This document shows positions 37,414 through 45,467 of a DNA stretch of 64,000 nucleotides, in pieces. The translations under genes and the position numbers were made by a program. Positions within the stretch are counted from its first letter, which is position 1, and each line of letters starts with the position of its first letter. Location: assembly GCA_016282155.1 (NCBI GenBank), contig JAEEJY010000033.1:1-64000 (forward strand), written 5' to 3'. The notes beneath the pieces were generated by a model. It saw nothing but the letters and a program-made list of their open reading frames with translations, ran no database searches and was not told the origin of the DNA. Origin of the DNA: Caryophanales bacterium (GTDB lineage: Bacteria; Bacillota_I; Bacilli_A; RF39; UBA660).

Positions 37414-37442
37414 TTGACAATTTTCATTGAGTATGTTATAAT
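37414..37442 (+). promoter_or_regulatory. Consensus sigma70 promoter inside the late region
   Basis: TTGACA (37414-37419), 17-nt spacer, TATAAT (37437-37442), with TG before the -10. It is the only host-type promoter recognised inside the late rightward region. It drives two small early-type genes, then a structured RNA. Confidence 0.9.
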
Positions 37443-37476
37443 ACTTATAGTTAGTAGATAAAATAGGAGAATAACA

Positions 37477-37662
37477 ATGAAGATTGAAATTGAAGTAAAA
37501 GATAATGCTACAAACGAAGATATTATTAAGTCTTTATTTCCTACAATGTACACTAATACAGATAAATTACGAGAACCAGAGTTTATTTATCTTTGCAGTA
37601 ATGGAACGATTCAAGCAAAAATATATACTGATTGGTGGAACGCAAAATTTAAGAGAGAATAA
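37477..37662 (+). CDS. Small hypothetical protein (early-type insertion)
   Basis: 61 aa, ATG 37477 behind AGGAG. Begins KIEIEVKDNATNEDIIKSLF, alpha/beta, and ends with KIYTDWWNAKFKRE. It resembles the tiny genes of the early leftward operons more than the fibre genes around it. Unknown function. Confidence 0.7.
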   Translation: MKIEIEVKDNATNEDIIKSLFPTMYTNTDKLREPEFIYLCSNGTIQAKIYTDWWNAKFKRE

Positions 37663-37665
37663 ACA

Positions 37666-37836
37666 ATGATACAAATTGACAAGCCAATGCCTAAATCTTG
37701 TTCAGATTGTTTGCTTTGTAAAATATTCAAAGAAGATATTTTATATTGCAAGGCAACGGACGAGATTTTAAGGGGCGAAGCATTTTACAGAAAAAGATTT
37801 GATGATTGTCCCTTAAAAGAGATTAAGGAAGAATAA
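37666..37836 (+). CDS. Small Cys-rich protein, MPKSC family
   Basis: 56 aa, MIQIDKPMPKSCSDCLLC at the start, six Cys in all, ending DDCPLKEIKEE. A clear paralogue of the leftward early gene at 48592-48753 (M-x-I-D-x-x-MPKSC-x-DC ... EDCPL). A small zinc-binding protein is likely. Shorter than most gene-calling cut-offs. Confidence 0.75.
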   Translation: MIQIDKPMPKSCSDCLLCKIFKEDILYCKATDEILRGEAFYRKRFDDCPLKEIKEE

Positions 37837-37849
37837 AAATATATAAATA

Positions 37850-37935
37850 TCGGTGTGGCGAGGAGTAGTCAAGGCAAAACAAAAGTCAATGCAATAGTTG
37901 GGGGTTAACTTTATACCCTTGCCGAGTCACACCGA
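37850..37935 (+). ncRNA. Structured RNA element closed by TCGGTGTG/CACACCGA
   Basis: TCGGTGTG (37850-37857) pairs with CACACCGA (37928-37935). Inside, GGCAA pairs with TTGCC. The sequence GTAGTCAAGGC looks like a tRNA D-arm, but there is no T-arm motif. It lies between the small early-type genes and the next fibre gene. It may be a degenerate or novel tRNA-like RNA, or a leader or terminator. Function unknown. Confidence 0.45.
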
Positions 37936-37960
37936 ATTTATTTTAAAAAGGAGATAAAAA

Positions 37961-40066
37961 ATGAGTTTTTACTATAAAAAGCAACTAATTTCTGGGGTTA
38001 ATGTACCTTCGGAATACACACTTGCAGAATATAATAATCTAACTGTAAAACCTCAAGAATGGATAAGAACAGATTCTCCTACAGAAAACGCGTCTAAATT
38101 ATTAAGATTAAATGACGTTAATATAAATAACCCTACAGATAATGAAGTATTAGCCTATGATAATATTTTACATAAATGGACAAATCAAAAGGCTAGTGGT
38201 GGTCTAGTTGCGAGAATTAAAGTATTGTCAGAAACGGGTTCAACTGTTACTGCAACTAAAGACGCAACTACAATTACTTTAGTAGAAGTTACAAGTGGTG
38301 TATTTCAATGTGATATTGAAGAATATGGCACTTGGGTTGTAAGTTCTACATATGATGATTTTGCAATACAAGAAAGTGTAGTAGTAGATACTGCTAAAGT
38401 ATATACTGTAACAACAAATCACTTTAGAGCAAGTATAACAGTAACATATCCTAGTGGTGCGACTGTTAGTTGTTCTAAAATCGGACAAGAAACTCAATAC
38501 GCAGATAGTAATCCTTATACATTTGAAGTTGAAGAAAGTGGTATTTGGACTATTACAACTACTAAAGATGGTAAGAGTTGGACGCAAGATGTTGTTATTT
38601 CAACTAGTGGTGAAGAAGATGATATTGAATCAGTGCCTGATGGTAATACTGTAACTGCTAATGATATAACTTATCTGTTGTATTGTTCAGAAGTATTTGA
38701 TAAATCTTATACTACATTGTCGCAGATATTAAATGATAGTGATACTTTGTTTGCAGTAATAAATTCAGAAAATGGTATAGATTATCTTGTAAGAAGTACA
38801 TCTTATGCAAGTGATATTGCAAGTAATCAAACTGCTATGTCTGTAATAGGCGCAAGTGATTATGCAAGTAATACTTTGCTCGAAGATACTACTTGGAGAA
38901 CTGCTTTATTAACTTCTAGTTATGCAAGTAGCATTATTAATACAGAAAACCCTGTAATGTATGGAAATACAGTTCCTACGGGAGAATGTAGTGCAAGTTC
39001 TACTAATGGTAGTAACTCACCTTATAAGGCATTTAATGGAAGCACAAGTAATTATTGGGAAGCAACTTCTACAACTAATTCTTGGGTACAATATGCGTTT
39101 GCTAATGCTGTTAAGATTCAGAAGTGTGTAATTACACCTAATTATGTTTCTAGTAATCTTTGTGCAAAGAATTATAAGGTTCAAGCATCAAATGATAACT
39201 CAACTTGGGTTGATTTATATACAGGAATATTTAATAACGCAAATGATGAAACTGCAACCATAGTATTTAGAAATGTTAATGCTTATAAATATTATAGAAT
39301 AAATACCACTGACGCTTATGGTAGCAATAGAATTGGTTATAAGAGTATTAAATTCTTTGGTAGACAGAATGGTGGTATTCAGACTTGGTTAAGAGCAGGT
39401 GGAATCACTAATAAGCAGTATACAACATTAAGTGCAGTTCTTGCAGATACAAGTACAGTTGCAACACTTATGGCTAATAATGACGCAGTAGATTATCTTG
39501 TAACAGTTCATAGTTGGTCTAGTGATATTTGCTATAATGAAAATGCAATGCAGTGTATAGGCGCAAATAATTATTGTGCTAATACATTACTCGCAGACCC
39601 TAGTTGGTTAACAGATATTTATATTTCTGAAAATTACTATGCTTATGTATTGAATGTACAGACACCTATGATGACTTCTAATACAACACCTTCTGGTGAA
39701 GTATTCGCAAGTAGTGTCGCGTCTGGTCAAGCATATTTAGCATTTGATGGATATTATGAGACTTGTGTAAGTATTCCTAATGCAGTCGGTAATTATATTG
39801 GTTATGATTTTGGTAGTGCTAAACATATGTATCTTGCAGTATTCCAAGTAGAAAATACTAGTGGTACTACATATAAGTTGCAAGGCTCAAGTGATGGTAC
39901 AACGTGGACGGATATTGAATCGTTTAGTTCAGATTCGTTTATACCTAATTCGTTGCCTATTAATGATACTTATAGAATGTATAGATTCTATCAGAACTCA
40001 AAGACTACTAATAATGCTAATATTGATTATTATGACATTACTTTGTATGGTAGACAAGATGTATAG
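37961..40066 (+). CDS. Receptor-binding protein with discoidin (F5/8C-like) domains, copy 1
   Basis: 701 aa. N-terminal anchor YKKQLISGVNVPSEYTL (about 5-45) is shared with the 45468 gene. A beta-rich middle follows (about 75-220). Then come two copies of a module: DYLVRSTSYASDIASNQTAM ... YASNTLLEDTTW, followed by a discoidin-like fold (ASNDNSTWVDLYTG ... KYYRINTT). Discoidin domains bind sugars, so host recognition is likely. At residues QTWLRAGG this copy has Trp where copy 2 has a stop. Confidence 0.75.
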   Translation: MSFYYKKQLISGVNVPSEYTLAEYNNLTVKPQEWIRTDSPTENASKLLRLNDVNINNPTDNEVLAYDNILHKWTNQKASGGLVARIKVLSETGSTVTATKDATTITLVEVTSGVFQCDIEEYGTWVVSSTYDDFAIQESVVVDTAKVYTVTTNHFRASITVTYPSGATVSCSKIGQETQYADSNPYTFEVEESGIWTITTTKDGKSWTQDVVISTSGEEDDIESVPDGNTVTANDITYLLYCSEVFDKSYTTLSQILNDSDTLFAVINSENGIDYLVRSTSYASDIASNQTAMSVIGASDYASNTLLEDTTWRTALLTSSYASSIINTENPVMYGNTVPTGECSASSTNGSNSPYKAFNGSTSNYWEATSTTNSWVQYAFANAVKIQKCVITPNYVSSNLCAKNYKVQASNDNSTWVDLYTGIFNNANDETATIVFRNVNAYKYYRINTTDAYGSNRIGYKSIKFFGRQNGGIQTWLRAGGITNKQYTTLSAVLADTSTVATLMANNDAVDYLVTVHSWSSDICYNENAMQCIGANNYCANTLLADPSWLTDIYISENYYAYVLNVQTPMMTSNTTPSGEVFASSVASGQAYLAFDGYYETCVSIPNAVGNYIGYDFGSAKHMYLAVFQVENTSGTTYKLQGSSDGTTWTDIESFSSDSFIPNSLPINDTYRMYRFYQNSKTTNNANIDYYDITLYGRQDV

Positions 40067-40074
40067 GAGAATAT

Positions 40075-40332
40075 ATGAAAAGAAGTTTTACTGATAAGTT
40101 ATATTTATTTAATCTTATCTTTTCTTGGTTATTTATTGCAATATGTATTGCATTAACTGTTTTTAGTGGATATTTAAATATAACTGATTTATCTATAGTT
40201 AACGTAGGAATACCTACAATCTTTGCAGAACTTTCCGTGCATACAGGTTTTGTAATATGGAAAGCAAAGGTAGAGAATTGTAGAAAATTTAAAGATGTAA
40301 ATTTGTTACAAGAATTAGAAAGCGAGGTTTAA
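40075..40332 (+). CDS. Holin-like small membrane protein
   Basis: 85 aa with two predicted transmembrane segments (about 9-33 and 42-62) and a short charged C-terminus. It lies directly upstream of the LLH-type holin and the endolysin, so a lysis-cassette holin or antiholin is likely. ATG 40075 behind AGGAG. Confidence 0.6.
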   Translation: MKRSFTDKLYLFNLIFSWLFIAICIALTVFSGYLNITDLSIVNVGIPTIFAELSVHTGFVIWKAKVENCRKFKDVNLLQELESEV

Positions 40333-40333
40333 T

Positions 40334-40687
40334 ATGAATATCGACTTTGAAATTGTAAAATTAATTGTTTATTTGGTAATGGCTTTAGCCGTACTTGTAG
40401 TTAGTGGCTTTGTTCTTCCTATGGTTAGACAGAATATTGGCACAGAGAAGTACAATTTAATATTGGGATATATTGAACAAGCAGTTAATTCAGCAGAACA
40501 GATTTTCGGTGGAGAAGGAACGGGCGAACAGAAGAAAGCATATGTTATTCACATTATGCAAGGTATACTTGAGAAGGTTGGTTATAAACTCACCGAAGAA
40601 CAGTTGAATATGCTTATTGAGTCGGCAGTTAAGGCTATGAATGACGCTAAAGCAATTAATGAGAAATTAGATGTTAAAGTTGAATAA
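40334..40687 (+). CDS. LLH-family phage holin
   Basis: 117 aa: one transmembrane segment (about 8-32), then helical soluble part with NLILGYIEQAVNSAEQIF and KVGYKLTEEQLNMLIESAVKAMN, the pattern of LL-H-type holins. It opens the membrane for the endolysin. Located just before the endolysin. Confidence 0.8.
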   Translation: MNIDFEIVKLIVYLVMALAVLVVSGFVLPMVRQNIGTEKYNLILGYIEQAVNSAEQIFGGEGTGEQKKAYVIHIMQGILEKVGYKLTEEQLNMLIESAVKAMNDAKAINEKLDVKVE

Positions 40688-40700
40688 GGAAGGTGATAAA

Positions 40701-41732
40701 ATGCAAGGAATTGATGTTTCTAATTATCAAGGAAATATTGATTGGGCTAAAGTAAAGGCTAGTGGTAAAGACTTTGCTATTATCCGTGCAGGTTGGGGTC
40801 AGACTAATACAGACCCCAAGTTCAAAGAATATATAGAGAATGCAATTAAGAATGGATTCAATATTGGAATATATTGGTTCATTTATGCAAGAAGTGAAAA
40901 GGACGCTATTAATAATGCTATTAAATGTGATAGTTTAATTGCGCCTTATAAGCAGTATATTAATTTTAAAGTCTGGGCAGATTGGGAATATGATAGTGAT
41001 AACTATTGTAAAGGTCTTGATAAAAATACAAGAACTCAATGGGTTAAGGCTTTCTGTAATAAGATTAAAGAACGTGGTTATGATGTAGGTATTTATGCTA
41101 ACCCTGATTATATCAAGAATAAATTTGGAGATATCTCTGAATATCCTTTATGGTTGGCTTATTATACATCTAGCGTAAATTCTGCAATGGCATACAACCC
41201 TTTGATGTGGCAGTATTCTTCTAAAGGTAGAGTTAATGGTATTGGTGGTAATGTTGACCTCGATGAGTATTATGGTAATTTTATACAAGTTAAGACTGAA
41301 GAACCCAAACCTAAAACAGAGACTGCACCTATAACAGAAGTTGCTACAACAACTAATTATAAAGTTAAAAGTGGAGATACTCTTGGCGCGATTGCGTCAA
41401 AGTATAAAACTAATGTTGACACTTTAATGAAACTTAACCCTCAAATTAAGAATAGAAATCTTATTCAGACAGGTCAGATTATTAAAGTGCCTAGCATTAC
41501 AAGTGTTATATCTAATCCTTATAAAGAACCTATTGTAATATTAAAACACGGTTCAAGAGGTGAAGGTGTAAAATGGTTACAGTGGGCTTTAAAGTCCAAA
41601 GGTTATGATTTAGTTATAGATGGTATTTTTGGCAACTGTACTAACAACGCAGTATTGAATTTTCAGAAAAGCGTTGGTATTCAAGTTGATGGCAAAGTTG
41701 GAGTTATAACAAGAACAGAACTTAAGAAGTAA
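40701..41732 (+). CDS. Endolysin: GH25 lysozyme + LysM + peptidoglycan-binding domain
   Basis: 343 aa from ATG 40701 (AGGAAGG upstream). Residues 1 to about 195 are glycoside hydrolase 25: GIDVSNYQGNIDWAKVK, FAIIRAGWG, and WADWEYD with the acidic catalytic pair. A LysM repeat follows (YKVKSGDTLGAIASKY, about 225-270). The C-terminus is a peptidoglycan-binding type 1 domain (WLQWALKSKGYDLVIDGIFG, about 290-343). It cleaves the glycan strands of the wall at lysis. Confidence 0.92.
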   Translation: MQGIDVSNYQGNIDWAKVKASGKDFAIIRAGWGQTNTDPKFKEYIENAIKNGFNIGIYWFIYARSEKDAINNAIKCDSLIAPYKQYINFKVWADWEYDSDNYCKGLDKNTRTQWVKAFCNKIKERGYDVGIYANPDYIKNKFGDISEYPLWLAYYTSSVNSAMAYNPLMWQYSSKGRVNGIGGNVDLDEYYGNFIQVKTEEPKPKTETAPITEVATTTNYKVKSGDTLGAIASKYKTNVDTLMKLNPQIKNRNLIQTGQIIKVPSITSVISNPYKEPIVILKHGSRGEGVKWLQWALKSKGYDLVIDGIFGNCTNNAVLNFQKSVGIQVDGKVGVITRTELKK

Positions 41733-41742
41733 AGGAGAGATT

Positions 41743-42234
41743 ATGAGAGGATATAGAATGACTGCATTCAATGGTGGGGAAGAACCCGTAGCCAAAGAAT
41801 TGTGGTTATATGATTATGACAATTCTAGTGAGTACGCTTCTCTTTGGAGTCCTACAGTACCTCGAATATCAGTATCGCGACCTGGCGCAAGTTCGGATTG
41901 GAATAGTTATAGTACTTCATTAATTAATTTTAAGAATATATCTAAATATAAATATTGCCATATTATAGGAAGTACATCTGGTTATACACCTTATGGTTCT
42001 GCTAATAGTGCTTCCATTTGGTTATCCAATTCTGCTAATAAGAATGTTAAAACATTATATTCAAGAGGTTCTGCTGGCGGTGGAACTGGCATTGCGATTA
42101 ATGTTACTATAGATATTTCGGATATAACCGAAGATATTAAAATTAATTGTTCTGTAGGCGCTCAATGTGGAAGTACAGGTAATACTTGTTGGTCAAGATT
42201 TGAGTTAACTAAATTATGGTTTGCGAATGAGTAG
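41743..42234 (+). CDS. MRGY-family tail accessory protein 1
   Basis: 163 aa. Begins MRGYRMTAFNGGEEP. A beta-sandwich-like body follows, with Ser/Thr/Gly/Asn-rich strands, ending SRFELTKLWFANE. It is one of at least four paralogues that share the MRGY start and a C-terminal (I/V/L)W motif. Probably a small receptor-binding or baseplate decoration protein. Confidence 0.6.
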   Translation: MRGYRMTAFNGGEEPVAKELWLYDYDNSSEYASLWSPTVPRISVSRPGASSDWNSYSTSLINFKNISKYKYCHIIGSTSGYTPYGSANSASIWLSNSANKNVKTLYSRGSAGGGTGIAINVTIDISDITEDIKINCSVGAQCGSTGNTCWSRFELTKLWFANE

Positions 42235-42244
42235 GTGAATATAA

Positions 42245-42715
42245 ATGCGAGGTTATAAAATGAGTGGCATAGAAGAAGGAGAAGGAGATAGTAAGTTTAA
42301 AATCTTTTGGCTCGGTGTAGTTGAAGGAGTTACTTGGGGCTTTTCAAAAAGTCTCCCTGATTCTGATTCTAGGGCAAGTTATTCAACGGGAAGTAGAATG
42401 TCTTCTTCTGTATCTGAATATTATGCACAAAGTAGTTTGTATTCGTCTGCAATCAATTTAACAGATTATTCTAAATTATGTATTACTGCTACAGTTGGTA
42501 GTGGTGCTTCAAATAACGGAACATACCAATATGGAATAACTAATAATATTGGAATAAATCAAACATTTACTAAAGTGCTTACTACCCCTGGTGCAGGCAA
42601 CTTCGTTATTGATATTTCAAGTCTTCAAGGAAATTATTATTTTAAGATTTTTGAAAGTTCTGGAAATAGAAGTTCTAAAAGTGTTGAAATTACTCACATA
42701 TGGCTTGAGAAATAA
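42245..42715 (+). CDS. MRGY-family tail accessory protein 2
   Basis: 156 aa. Starts MRGYKMSGIEEGEGDSK, then FWLGVVEGVTWGFSKS and DSDSRASYSTGSRM. The C-terminus is FVIDISSLQGNYYFKIF ... THIWLEK. Paralogous to the next gene (shared WTF/WGF, DSDSR and DISSL blocks). Confidence 0.6.
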   Translation: MRGYKMSGIEEGEGDSKFKIFWLGVVEGVTWGFSKSLPDSDSRASYSTGSRMSSSVSEYYAQSSLYSSAINLTDYSKLCITATVGSGASNNGTYQYGITNNIGINQTFTKVLTTPGAGNFVIDISSLQGNYYFKIFESSGNRSSKSVEITHIWLEK

Positions 42716-42726
42716 GGTGTTAATAT

Positions 42727-43206
42727 ATGAGAGGTTATAGACAAATAGACATAAAAGGTGAAGGTGGAGAGAAGCCATCACCACAAACATTAAAGTTGTT
42801 TTGGGATGGACTTGTTAATGATATAACTTGGACATTTACTTGGCATAAATCTGATAGTGATTCAAGAGAGTCGCATTCTATAACAAACACTTTGGCTATT
42901 TCAACATCTGGCTATTATGCAGATTGTATGTTTTATACACCACAAATAGATTTAACAAATTATTCTAAAATAAAGTTTACAGTTAATAGTGGTTGGAGTC
43001 AGACTGCCGATGGGCGCAAAGTTGGTGTTATGATTAATAATGCGCTTAATTCATATACAAGACAACAGACTGGTGTTGGTGGTGCAAATACTTATACATT
43101 AGATATTTCAAGTTTAAGAGGTTTTTATTTTGTTAGTATATATACATCATCACAGAATAGAAATGGGTCTGGTATAACTGTTTCAAGAGTATGGCTTGAA
43201 CAATGA
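42727..43206 (+). CDS. MRGY-family tail accessory protein 3
   Basis: 159 aa. MRGYRQIDIKGEGGEKP, then LFWDGLVNDITWTFTWHKSDSDSRES, and at the C-terminus TYTLDISSLRGFYFVSIY ... SRVWLEQ. Closest to the previous gene. The N-terminus is conserved and the middle variable, as expected for modules under receptor selection. Confidence 0.6.
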   Translation: MRGYRQIDIKGEGGEKPSPQTLKLFWDGLVNDITWTFTWHKSDSDSRESHSITNTLAISTSGYYADCMFYTPQIDLTNYSKIKFTVNSGWSQTADGRKVGVMINNALNSYTRQQTGVGGANTYTLDISSLRGFYFVSIYTSSQNRNGSGITVSRVWLEQ

Positions 43207-43231
43207 TATTATAATATAAAGGAGTGATATA

Positions 43232-44032
43232 ATGGACGTAATAGACGTATCAGTTGCTTCAATGTCGGATAAGAAATTTGACGTTATGGCTAGATATTGG
43301 TATGATAATAACGATGAAAGCACAATGGAAGATTATCCTTACGTTTGTGTTGTAGGTCAAACACCTAGATACGATGATACGAATAAACTTCCTGTTTATA
43401 AAACTGATATTCAGAATGGTGTACCACAAGATATAATCAAGAAGGTATTTAAAGCATTTGAAGATGAAGGAGTAATTGGAAATAAATATTATATTTTAAG
43501 AATATCTAAAACTGCCGAACATCAGTATCACGCAACTTTACTCACAGATACTAATCCTTTAGTTTGTGATTTTGATACTACAAGTAATGAATTAAAGGTA
43601 AGAACATTTGATACTAGTAATGTATGGGACGCTGATTTTATAGAGGATTATCCCCCTATGATATTGGGAACTGCTATTTCCCCTAGTCCATATAATAATG
43701 GTGGTAGTGGAAATGTTGTAACATATTCATATGGTTTGGAGTTTGTTAATCCGTTAATTGATTCAAATGAGGATGTTGTAGTTATTGTAAATCCTAATCA
43801 GAAAGACATATTTGATGGTGAAGATACCATTGTATTTGAAAACAGAGATGTTCCTAAAACTTCAGATAATGCTATGCCTTTATGGCAGTTAAATGGTGTT
43901 GGTATGTTACCTACATCTACAGAAAGAGAAAGTATTAATATGGTTACTGAAGCATATTTTGATTCTACAGGAATTAAACTCTATGCTACAGACCAACCTA
44001 CAGTAGATTTAACATTAGAAATGAAGGTATAA
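43232..44032 (+). CDS. Hypothetical fibre-region protein
   Basis: 266 aa, acidic beta-rich protein without a recognised family. Ends VDLTLEMKV. Preceded by AAAGGAG, and 3 nt before the next start. Context suggests a virion or fibre-assembly protein. Confidence 0.55.
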   Translation: MDVIDVSVASMSDKKFDVMARYWYDNNDESTMEDYPYVCVVGQTPRYDDTNKLPVYKTDIQNGVPQDIIKKVFKAFEDEGVIGNKYYILRISKTAEHQYHATLLTDTNPLVCDFDTTSNELKVRTFDTSNVWDADFIEDYPPMILGTAISPSPYNNGGSGNVVTYSYGLEFVNPLIDSNEDVVVIVNPNQKDIFDGEDTIVFENRDVPKTSDNAMPLWQLNGVGMLPTSTERESINMVTEAYFDSTGIKLYATDQPTVDLTLEMKV

Positions 44033-44035
44033 ATT

Positions 44036-44431
44036 ATGGCTAGAGGTCACAGAACTAATGTTATTACTTTGGCACAAGCAGAACCTTACAAAATAGAAAT
44101 ATTGAATTATGATGGAACATATAGTCGCTGTGTCAATCCAACAGTAACAGATGGAATCCTAACGGCAAGTATAGGTGGAACAATGTGGGGTGTGAGTGAC
44201 CATTTAATAATTCAGTTTTCAGTATCGGACGAAAGTGTATTATCAATAGCAAGTGCATTAACATTAAATGCAAGATATCATATTGTTAATTCAAATAATG
44301 TTTCGGTGTACAATAGTTCTAGTGCAGGTTCAATAACATTATCTGCTGATATATACACTTTTTATATTTATTACCCTTTGTCAAATGTAAATGATTTAGA
44401 CCAACACGGAATAACAGTTAGAAAGAAATAA
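44036..44431 (+). CDS. MARGH-type small tail accessory protein
   Basis: 131 aa. MARGHRTNVITL resembles the MRGY start of the neighbouring family. The rest (LTASIGGTMWGVSDHLIIQFS) is beta-rich and unlike the others. Probably an accessory fibre subunit. Ends before module 6. Confidence 0.5.
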   Translation: MARGHRTNVITLAQAEPYKIEILNYDGTYSRCVNPTVTDGILTASIGGTMWGVSDHLIIQFSVSDESVLSIASALTLNARYHIVNSNNVSVYNSSSAGSITLSADIYTFYIYYPLSNVNDLDQHGITVRKK

Positions 44432-44453
44432 ATATAAATGCTATTCACATAAT

Positions 44454-44484
44454 ATAGGGGAATTTATTTCCCCTATTGTACATA
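44454..44484 (+). promoter_or_regulatory. Late intergenic module 6: hairpin + GTACATA
   Basis: ATAGGGGAA (44454-44462) pairs with TTCCCCTAT (44468-44476), then GTACATA (44478-44484), and AAAGGAG before the next start. Confidence 0.75.
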
Positions 44485-44509
44485 AAAAATTTTATAAAGG
44501 AGAGATTAG

Positions 44510-45454
44510 ATGGAAGTATTAATGTGTGGGGAAAACCCCGTTGGTAGTTTACTTGGTAGTGCAGATGATACACCATATGAAAATGAAATAAGCGTTGGTG
44601 ACGCTTTAGATAATATATCAAATAGTATTGCTCAAAAAGAAACATCACCTTCAGCACACGCTTATGACGTTGGTGATTATCTTACTTATAATGGAATATT
44701 ATATGTTGTTACATCACCTATTACTGTAGGTGGGGTAATTACACCTAATACTAATGTTAACGCAGTTAAATTAGTTGATATTAGTGGGGGTGGCGGTAGT
44801 GGAAGCGGTCATACGATTGTAGATGATGGTGGCACTGCTATAGGCGCAAAATCTAATTTACAATTCAAGGGCGCATATGTTCATAATAGTGGTAATAATA
44901 CTATTGTTGAAGTTGCTAGAGAAATTAGTTCATCTGATTTTAATAATCTTTCTAGTGCAGAAAAGAAGGGTATAATTAGAACTACAGATGATAATAAAAC
45001 ATATGTTAATGGTACTAATATTACACCTAATACTATTGATGTTACCTCTATTGCTACAGTAGAGACTTCACCTACAACTAATTCATATGCTACAGGAACT
45101 CATTTAGTTTATAATGGAATATTATATAAAGTTATTGCACCTATTTCTCAAGGTGGAACTTTAACTGTAGGCACTAATATTCAAGCCGATACTTTACAAG
45201 CGCAGATTGACGCAGTTGGTATTAAGAAGATTACAGTTAGTGCAACTATACCTTTAAGTGAAACCATCGCTACTGCAACTACAGGTATTGCTAAAAATAG
45301 AATCATAAGCATTGTTCCTTGTGATACTGCAACAAGTTATGAGAATATCACTTATAGATTAAAGAGCGATGGCAATATATTTGTTGCTTTGGTTAACGAT
45401 TACAATGAATCTGAAGTGCCTATGGTATATGACTTTATTGTAGTATATATTTAA
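44510..45454 (+). CDS. Tail fibre-like protein with internal repeat
   Basis: 314 aa. Two copies of a module, ETSPSAHAYDVGDYLTYNGILYVV and ETSPTTNSYATGTHLVYNGILYK. A shared block HTIVDDGGTAIGAKSNLQFKG (also in the 36510 gene) links it to fibre bases. The C-terminus is a beta domain. Likely a fibre shaft or connector for the receptor-binding protein that follows. Confidence 0.65.
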   Translation: MEVLMCGENPVGSLLGSADDTPYENEISVGDALDNISNSIAQKETSPSAHAYDVGDYLTYNGILYVVTSPITVGGVITPNTNVNAVKLVDISGGGGSGSGHTIVDDGGTAIGAKSNLQFKGAYVHNSGNNTIVEVAREISSSDFNNLSSAEKKGIIRTTDDNKTYVNGTNITPNTIDVTSIATVETSPTTNSYATGTHLVYNGILYKVIAPISQGGTLTVGTNIQADTLQAQIDAVGIKKITVSATIPLSETIATATTGIAKNRIISIVPCDTATSYENITYRLKSDGNIFVALVNDYNESEVPMVYDFIVVYI

Positions 45455-45467
45455 GAAAGGGAAAATT

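Noticed and set aside
37850-37935. tmRNA or riboswitch
   Set aside because: No tag reading frame with a resume codon pattern and no T-arm; no known riboswitch core recognised.
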